From: Candidatus Delongbacteria bacterium
Lineage (GTDB): Bacteria; Bacteroidota; Bacteroidia; Bacteroidales; ML635J-15
Length of the DNA stretch: 11,707 nucleotides
NCBI GenBank assembly: GCA_027858215.1
Contig: JAQIDD010000346.1
Coordinates: 1-11,707, forward strand
Reading direction: 5' to 3'
The notes under the pieces were generated by a model. It saw nothing but the letters and a program-made list of their open reading frames with translations. It did not search any database and was not told the DNA's origin. The number at the start of each line of letters is the position of its first letter. Within the stretch, counting starts at the first letter, position 1. The translations under genes and the position numbers were made by a program. Shown here one piece after another: positions 8,050-11,707 of the stretch.

Positions 8050-8077
8050 ATCACCGACCACTAATCACTCTTCACCA
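8050..8077. repeat. Degenerate heptad repeat between uvrA and the DUF5606 gene
   Basis: Four consecutive 7-mers can be read on the plus strand: ATCACCG, ACCACTA, ATCACTC and TTCACCA. They share the pattern (A/T)(T/C)CAC(C/T)N. The array lies in the gap between the convergent stop codons and runs into the 3' end of the DUF5606 gene, so its TGA stop (8065-8067) and last residues fall inside it. Four imperfect copies are close to what chance could give in AT-rich spacer DNA. Confidence 0.35.
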
Positions 8078-8523
8078 GCATTGTCTTCTTCTTCTTCAGC
8101 TTCTTTTTCAGCCTGTTCTTTTTCGTATGCTTCTATGGCCTTATCGTTCAATATGTTTTTTTCAATGAGTATGTGATACCACTGAATGATTTTTTTGATA
8201 TCACCGATGTGTACTCTGTCCTGATCGTAATCGGGGAGGATTTTCTCCATAAAGACAACGATATCCCCTTTGGAAGATTTATGACTGATGGTTTGGCCAC
8301 CATCGTACAGTTCATAGATGTTGTTTAAAACCTCAATAAGTGGTTTTTCTTCAGTTTCTGTGTAAATGGCAATATCTTCAAGCGAACTGATCTGAGCAGA
8401 TGCAAATGCCGGGAATCGTTTTCCGGTGTCAAGTGATTCCACGATGATGCTGTTGCGAGCCTGGGAGATCATCTTGTATAATCCTGGCTTTCCTCCAATG
8501 GCTAAAATTCCTTCCAAGTACAT
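8065..8523 (-). CDS. DUF5606 domain-containing protein
   Basis: This 152-residue protein matches the DUF5606 family that I know from Bacteroidota. Family hallmarks are the N-terminal LEGILAIGGKPGLYKMISQARNS, then SLEDIAIYTETEEKPLIEV, and ILPDYDQDRVHIGDIKKIIQWYHIL (about 95-119). The function is unknown. It has no signal peptide or membrane segment, so it is probably cytoplasmic. Residues about 130-152 form a Glu/Ala/Lys-rich, strongly acidic tail of low complexity that probably lies outside the folded domain. It is the last gene of the minus-strand cluster, 38 bases after djlA, and could be read through from it. The ATG at 8523 gives the normal family N-terminus. Confidence 0.9.
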   Translation of the reverse strand: MYLEGILAIGGKPGLYKMISQARNSIIVESLDTGKRFPAFASAQISSLEDIAIYTETEEKPLIEVLNNIYELYDGGQTISHKSSKGDIVVFMEKILPDYDQDRVHIGDIKKIIQWYHILIEKNILNDKAIEAYEKEQAEKEAEEEEDNAGEE

Positions 8524-8561
8524 GTTTTCTTTCGTTTTTAATGATTAGATATTGTTAAAAT

Positions 8562-9275
8562 TCAGGTAAATTGTTTTTCTTTTTTAAGGGTTTCGTATGC
8601 TTCGTTTACTTTTTGAAATTTTTCTTTCGCAAAATTTTGAAAATCTTCTCCCAGATGACTGACTTTATCGGGATGATATTTAACTGCCATTTTACGGTAT
8701 GCTTTTTTGATTTCCGAAACGCTGGCAATGGGATCAACTTCCAATATTTTATAAGCAGATTCAGAGTCTTTTACAAACATGGATTTTATGGATTCAAAAT
8801 CCTTTTCGTCAATACGCAGAAGTGTGGAAATTTTACGGATAATAAACAATTCATTCTTTGCGATTTGATTATCTGCATTGGCAATGCCAAACAAAAAATG
8901 AAGGAGTTGCAACCTTTCGGCATATTTCATGTTACGTTGAATTTGCGCGCACACATCTTCAACAGGAATGTCTTTTTTTAAAATATCACGTAGCATAAGC
9001 ACTGCATCGGCAGCTTTTTCATATCCAAATGTCTGGATGAAAAATTGTCTCACGTACTCAAGTTCTGCTTTTGTAACTTTTTTATCTGCTTTCATAACAG
9101 CGGCGACAAGTACAATGAGTGAGGCTGCAAAATTCCCCCTTGCCGTTTGATATTTAGTAACGCTAACAGAGCTGGAGTCGAAAAAACTACCAACAGCAAA
9201 TCCAAGTATTGCTCCAATAGGGCCTCCAAGTACAAAGCCAAGTCCACCGCCTAACCATTTACCGTATTTAGCCAT
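8562..9275 (-). CDS. djlA: DjlA-type membrane-anchored DnaJ co-chaperone (TerB + J domain)
   Basis: The 237 residues show the DjlA order. A glycine-zipper hydrophobic segment (about 8-32, WLGGGLGFVLGGPIGAILGF) resembles the dimerising membrane anchor of E. coli DjlA. A TerB-like helical domain follows (about 45-168), with paired acidic motifs at ADKKVTKAE (63-71) and ADNQIAKNE (134-142). A C-terminal J domain (about 172-235) carries the HPD motif at 201-203 and the downstream NEAYETLKKEK helix. The HPD tripeptide is needed to stimulate the DnaK ATPase, so it should be an active J-protein acting at the cytoplasmic face of the inner membrane. E. coli DjlA is about 271 residues. The start ATG at 9275 overlaps the end of coaE by 8 bases (ATGGCTAA), which suggests translational coupling. 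Confidence 0.9.
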   Translation of the reverse strand: MAKYGKWLGGGLGFVLGGPIGAILGFAVGSFFDSSSVSVTKYQTARGNFAASLIVLVAAVMKADKKVTKAELEYVRQFFIQTFGYEKAADAVLMLRDILKKDIPVEDVCAQIQRNMKYAERLQLLHFLFGIANADNQIAKNELFIIRKISTLLRIDEKDFESIKSMFVKDSESAYKILEVDPIASVSEIKKAYRKMAVKYHPDKVSHLGEDFQNFAKEKFQKVNEAYETLKKEKQFT

Positions 9276-9849
9276 TGTTTGTCAATTTTTTATAGATTTT
9301 TAAAATTTGTGGTATTACTTCATCTTTGTTGTTGTTGTAAATCAAAAATGTTGCCAAATTTATAAAATTATCCGGATTTTGCTGGGATTTTATGCGTTCC
9401 ATTACAGATGCCCGGTTACTATGATCCCGTTTTTCGATGCGTTGAATTCGTTCTTGTTCATCAGCCAGTACTAAAATGGTTGCGTCCAGTTGTTTGTGCA
9501 ATCCGGTTTCAAATAAAATGGCAGCTTCAATCATTACGATATCTTTATCCTGTTGCTTTGCCCACCGATTAAAATCATTGTAAACGGCCGGGTGCACAAT
9601 GTCGTTGATTTTCTGACGTGAACGGTCATCATTAAAAATAAGTTTGCTCATGCGGGTTTTGTTCAATTTCCCGTCAATGAATAAAGACGCATCAAAAGCC
9701 CCAATAATCATGCTGCGGATTTGTTCCGTTTCCATGATTTTTTTTGCTTCTTTATCAGCATAATATACAGGGATGTCAAAAGTTTCAAAAGCTTTGGCAA
9801 TTCTTGTTTTTCCGCTTCCTATGCCTCCTCCGATTCCTATCCGCCTCAT
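9268..9849 (-). CDS. coaE: Dephospho-CoA kinase
   Basis: CoaE phosphorylates the 3'-hydroxyl of the ribose of dephospho-CoA with ATP, the last step of coenzyme A synthesis, in the cytoplasm. The 193-residue protein has the P-loop GGIGSGKT (8-15), the acidic YYADKEA motif (D32), the substrate-site HP pair at 86-87, the EAAILFETG segment (108-116) and the lid region EKRDHSNRASVMERIKSQ. The usual Thr of the GxTGGIGSGK motif is Gly here (residue 7). The length is normal for the family. I use the ATG at 9849 rather than the TTG one codon earlier: it gives the ordinary N-terminus and forms a TGATG stop-start overlap with ybbR. The 3' end overlaps djlA by 8 bases. Confidence 0.95.
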   Translation of the reverse strand: MRRIGIGGGIGSGKTRIAKAFETFDIPVYYADKEAKKIMETEQIRSMIIGAFDASLFIDGKLNKTRMSKLIFNDDRSRQKINDIVHPAVYNDFNRWAKQQDKDIVMIEAAILFETGLHKQLDATILVLADEQERIQRIEKRDHSNRASVMERIKSQQNPDNFINLATFLIYNNNKDEVIPQILKIYKKLTNNG

Positions 9850-10835
9850 CAATCACTTGTTTTGTTTTCAATGAAATCAACATGATCCCTGTGTAGCCTG
9901 ATGTGTTGAACGTAGTCAGGTTTTAGAACCAGTTCAGGATACAATTTGTTGTGTTTTGCTTTATCATAATCCGCCCTGAGCCGGAAAGCTGATGTTGACA
10001 AATCTTCATACCTGCTAATTGGCACCTGAAAGGATATTTGAATATCGCTGGGAATTAACTCAAGTTCAATGTCTTGTGGGATATTGATAACTTCAACAAG
10101 GATGTTGAAACTGGTTTCTGTGAATTTTTCCACGGTAATTTCCAGTTTGACACGTTGTGGTTCAAGTTCTACTTTTTTAGGTGCTTGTAAAGGAACATAG
10201 CGGTTTATGTTTGCATTTAGTTTGCCATAATCCATGACAGCAGTTTGGATGTGTTGTAATTTACTTATGATATGTGTTGGACCTTTGGCTTTTACAGAGT
10301 CGGGTGAAAATTGTGGGCCTGATGAAATCATATATTGTTGAGCCAACGAATAAATGATTTTTGATTGTACAGGTAACTTTTTACAGATTGTTTTGGTGAC
10401 ATACAAATGCAATGTATCAGGGTGAATGTTTACTGCTTCAACATTTCCCTTGATCAGATTTTTAGCATAGGGCAGCACGTTTTTGGCTAAAATATAATAA
10501 TGATCATCACTGTGTTTGTGGGGAATGGTTTTTTTCATGTTCACAATGATGGGCGTTTTAGCATGGTCAATCTTATAACTCAGAATATCATAACCATGAC
10601 CATAGACTTCTACACCGATTTTAGAGGGAATGCCTTCATCCAGGCCAATGTTCCCGGGAACATTCGTGAATTTCACGGGATACTGGATGACATGCGAATA
10701 CTCCTTATTCAAGGCATTAAGCAACCACAACAAAGCTGAAAGTGCCAAAAACAAACCGAAAATTAAAGTGTTTCGGTTAAATCTGATTTTTTTCAGTTTA
10801 TCCAGCAGTATGTTGAATCTGTTCTTTTTGTTCAC
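9849..10835 (-). CDS. YbbR-like (CdaR-like) membrane-anchored protein
   Basis: This 328-residue protein begins with a basic segment and one transmembrane helix (about 23-42, TLIFGLFLALSALLWLLNAL). The rest is a beta-rich extracytoplasmic part made of repeated YbbR-like domains of roughly 80-100 residues. Each has the pattern of short strands with conserved Pro/Val positions (YPVKFTNVPGN, LPVQSKIIYS, FNILVEVINIP). In Firmicutes, CdaR of this family regulates the diadenylate cyclase CdaA. No cyclase gene is visible here, so the role is uncertain. Its place between yajC and coaE is common in Bacteroidota. The start appears to be GTG at 10835, because no in-frame ATG or TTG lies between it and the yajC stop and the next in-frame Met is far downstream. 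A GGGAG element lies 12 bases upstream, within the end of yajC. Confidence 0.85.
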   Translation of the reverse strand: MNKKNRFNILLDKLKKIRFNRNTLIFGLFLALSALLWLLNALNKEYSHVIQYPVKFTNVPGNIGLDEGIPSKIGVEVYGHGYDILSYKIDHAKTPIIVNMKKTIPHKHSDDHYYILAKNVLPYAKNLIKGNVEAVNIHPDTLHLYVTKTICKKLPVQSKIIYSLAQQYMISSGPQFSPDSVKAKGPTHIISKLQHIQTAVMDYGKLNANINRYVPLQAPKKVELEPQRVKLEITVEKFTETSFNILVEVINIPQDIELELIPSDIQISFQVPISRYEDLSTSAFRLRADYDKAKHNKLYPELVLKPDYVQHIRLHRDHVDFIENKTSD

Positions 10836-10843
10836 CAGATCAT

Positions 10844-11167
10844 TTATCTCCCTTTTTGTTGGCCATGCACGGGATTAGTGGCTGTTTTTTCTACAGTAAT
10901 AACCAGATCATCAGAAACCTCAATATCGATTGTTGTTTCTTTGATGTTTTTGATTTTGCCGTGTATGCCGCCAGTAGTTACAACTTTATCTCCTATTTTG
11001 ATGTTTTCACGAAATTTACGCATTTCTTTTTGCCTTTTCATTTGAGGCCTGATCATGAAAAAATAAAAGACAACCAGGATTAAAGCAAGGAAAATAAAGC
11101 TACTCCAAGGGCTTTGTTCAGATCCGCCCTCGGGATTCATCGTTAAAAAAATACTTAGTTGGTTCAT
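10844..11167 (-). CDS. yajC: Sec translocon accessory subunit YajC
   Basis: YajC associates with SecDF at the SecYEG translocon in the inner membrane. The 107-residue protein has a short N-terminal segment, a single transmembrane helix (about 22-38) running into the hallmark FYFFMIRPQ, then a basic stretch (MKRQKEMRKFRENI). A small beta domain follows, with IKIGDKVVTTGGIHGKI (56-72) and ending near TVEKTATNPV. The length is typical. The N-terminus before the helix is Gly/Ser/Pro-rich and slightly longer than in E. coli. It starts with ATG 13 bases after the DUF1573 stop and ends 8 bases before the ybbR GTG, so it belongs to the same transcription unit. Confidence 0.95.
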   Translation of the reverse strand: MNQLSIFLTMNPEGGSEQSPWSSFIFLALILVVFYFFMIRPQMKRQKEMRKFRENIKIGDKVVTTGGIHGKIKNIKETTIDIEVSDDLVITVEKTATNPVHGQQKGR

Positions 11168-11180
11168 GTAATTTTCATTT

Positions 11181-11663
11181 TTATTTGGTTACAATATTAC
11201 AATTAATTCTTAATTCAGTGGTATTTGGTTGGGTATTAGCAAATACGTTGACAGATTTCTTCTGTTCGCCCTGGCGTCCCTGGCTGTTAAATACAATTTC
11301 TATTTCTCCTTTATCACCAGGGGCTATAGGTTTTTTAGTCCAGGTGGGGGTCGTACAACCGCAAGATGCTTTCACATTATTAATAATCAGGTCTGAACCA
11401 CCTACGTTGGTAAATGTAAATGTATAGGCTACTTTTTCTCCCTGAATAACCGTTCCAAAGTTATATTCTTTTACCGGAAAATCAAACTCCGGCAATGAGC
11501 TCATATCAGATTTCCCGTCAGCACTGATGGGATTCTTTACATCACTAGTGGTGATTTTTCCATCATTATCTGTTTCGTTATCATTGTTATCAGAATTGCA
11601 GGATGGAAAACTAATCATCATAACAATCAGTAAAACAGCTACAATATGACAATCCTTCTTCAT
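11181..11663 (-). CDS. DUF1573 domain lipoprotein
   Basis: The 160-residue product starts with a lipoprotein-type signal (hydrophobic 8-19) ending at C22 in FPSC. The box is not a classical LxxC but resembles Bacteroidota lipoboxes. The residues after the cysteine are strongly acidic (NSDNNDNETDND), like export signals that send lipoproteins of this phylum to the cell surface; that placement is inference. Residues about 60-160 are the DUF1573 domain, an Ig-like HYDIN/MSP-type fold. It shows FDFPVKEYNFGTVIQGE, TFTFTNVGGSDLIINNVKASCGC (C101, C103), PIAPGDKGEIEIVFNSQGR and a final strand. No enzymatic motif is seen. It is the first visible gene of the operon, with its ATG 44 bases from the window edge. 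Upstream genes or the promoter may lie outside. Confidence 0.9.
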   Translation of the reverse strand: MKKDCHIVAVLLIVMMISFPSCNSDNNDNETDNDGKITTSDVKNPISADGKSDMSSLPEFDFPVKEYNFGTVIQGEKVAYTFTFTNVGGSDLIINNVKASCGCTTPTWTKKPIAPGDKGEIEIVFNSQGRQGEQKKSVNVFANTQPNTTELRINCNIVTK

Positions 11664-11707
11664 GTTTTAAACATTTTTGTAAAAGTATAATTTTTTGTAT
11701 TTATAAA

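Noticed and set aside
8029..8064. Terminator between uvrA and the DUF5606 gene
   Set aside because: Only a 4-bp GTGG/CCAC stem with a 13-base loop can be drawn, with no following T run on either strand.
8571..8981. 136-codon Phe-rich open frame on the plus strand
   Set aside because: It is the antisense shadow of djlA, whose TerB and J-domain motifs are clear. The Phe richness comes from Lys codons read backwards.
9850..9852. TTG as the coaE start
   Set aside because: An ATG follows directly in frame at 9849 and gives the normal N-terminus and a TGATG junction with ybbR.
11680..11687. TACTTTTA on the minus strand as a -7 element for the DUF1573 gene
   Set aside because: It matches TAnnTTTG at all but the last position, but no -33 element is visible in the few bases left before the edge, and the gene may be read from an upstream promoter.

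Overview
The window looks like a chromosomal segment from a member of the Bacteroidota, probably a Bacteroidales or Marinilabiliales type. Three things point there. A giant secreted protein ends in a type B (gliding-motility-associated) C-terminal sorting domain of the type IX secretion system. A DUF5606 protein is present, a family I know from this phylum. The gene order DUF1573 lipoprotein - yajC - ybbR - coaE is a familiar Bacteroidota arrangement. The DNA is AT-rich, and most starts lack a Shine-Dalgarno sequence, as is usual in the phylum.

Layout: (1) Bases 1-3707 (+) hold the 3' part of a large multidomain surface protein whose start lies upstream of the window. Two lectin/PPC-like beta modules are followed by about nine SprB-type repeats, two PKD domains and the sorting domain. 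(2) On the minus strand and convergent with it, 3769-4188 encodes a small exported protein of unknown function. (3) The 270-base gap at 4189-4458 holds a long imperfect inverted repeat. (4) Bases 4459-5049 (-) encode an ECF-type sigma factor, divergent from uvrA at 5248-8028 (+). The 198-base gap between them contains a perfect 10-bp inverted repeat whose arms resemble Bacteroidota -7 promoter elements. (5) From the right edge down to 8065, all on the minus strand and in order of transcription, lie a DUF1573 lipoprotein, yajC, ybbR, coaE, djlA and a DUF5606 protein. Gaps are 13, 8, -1, -8 and 38 bases, so this is very probably one operon, perhaps continuing upstream of the window.

The six-gene operon mixes envelope functions (YajC at the Sec translocon, the membrane-anchored YbbR protein, a DjlA membrane co-chaperone) with the last step of coenzyme A synthesis (CoaE). 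The sigma/uvrA pair joins a regulator with the damage-recognition ATPase of nucleotide excision repair. This UvrA keeps the UvrB-binding region but has lost one of the two cysteine pairs of its first zinc module. No RNA gene, insertion sequence, phage gene, CRISPR array or defence system was seen. The least explained parts are the inverted repeat at 4269-4423, the symmetric sigma/uvrA control region, the altered UvrA zinc module and the heptad repeat at 8050-8077. I do not see a clearly undescribed multi-gene system here.
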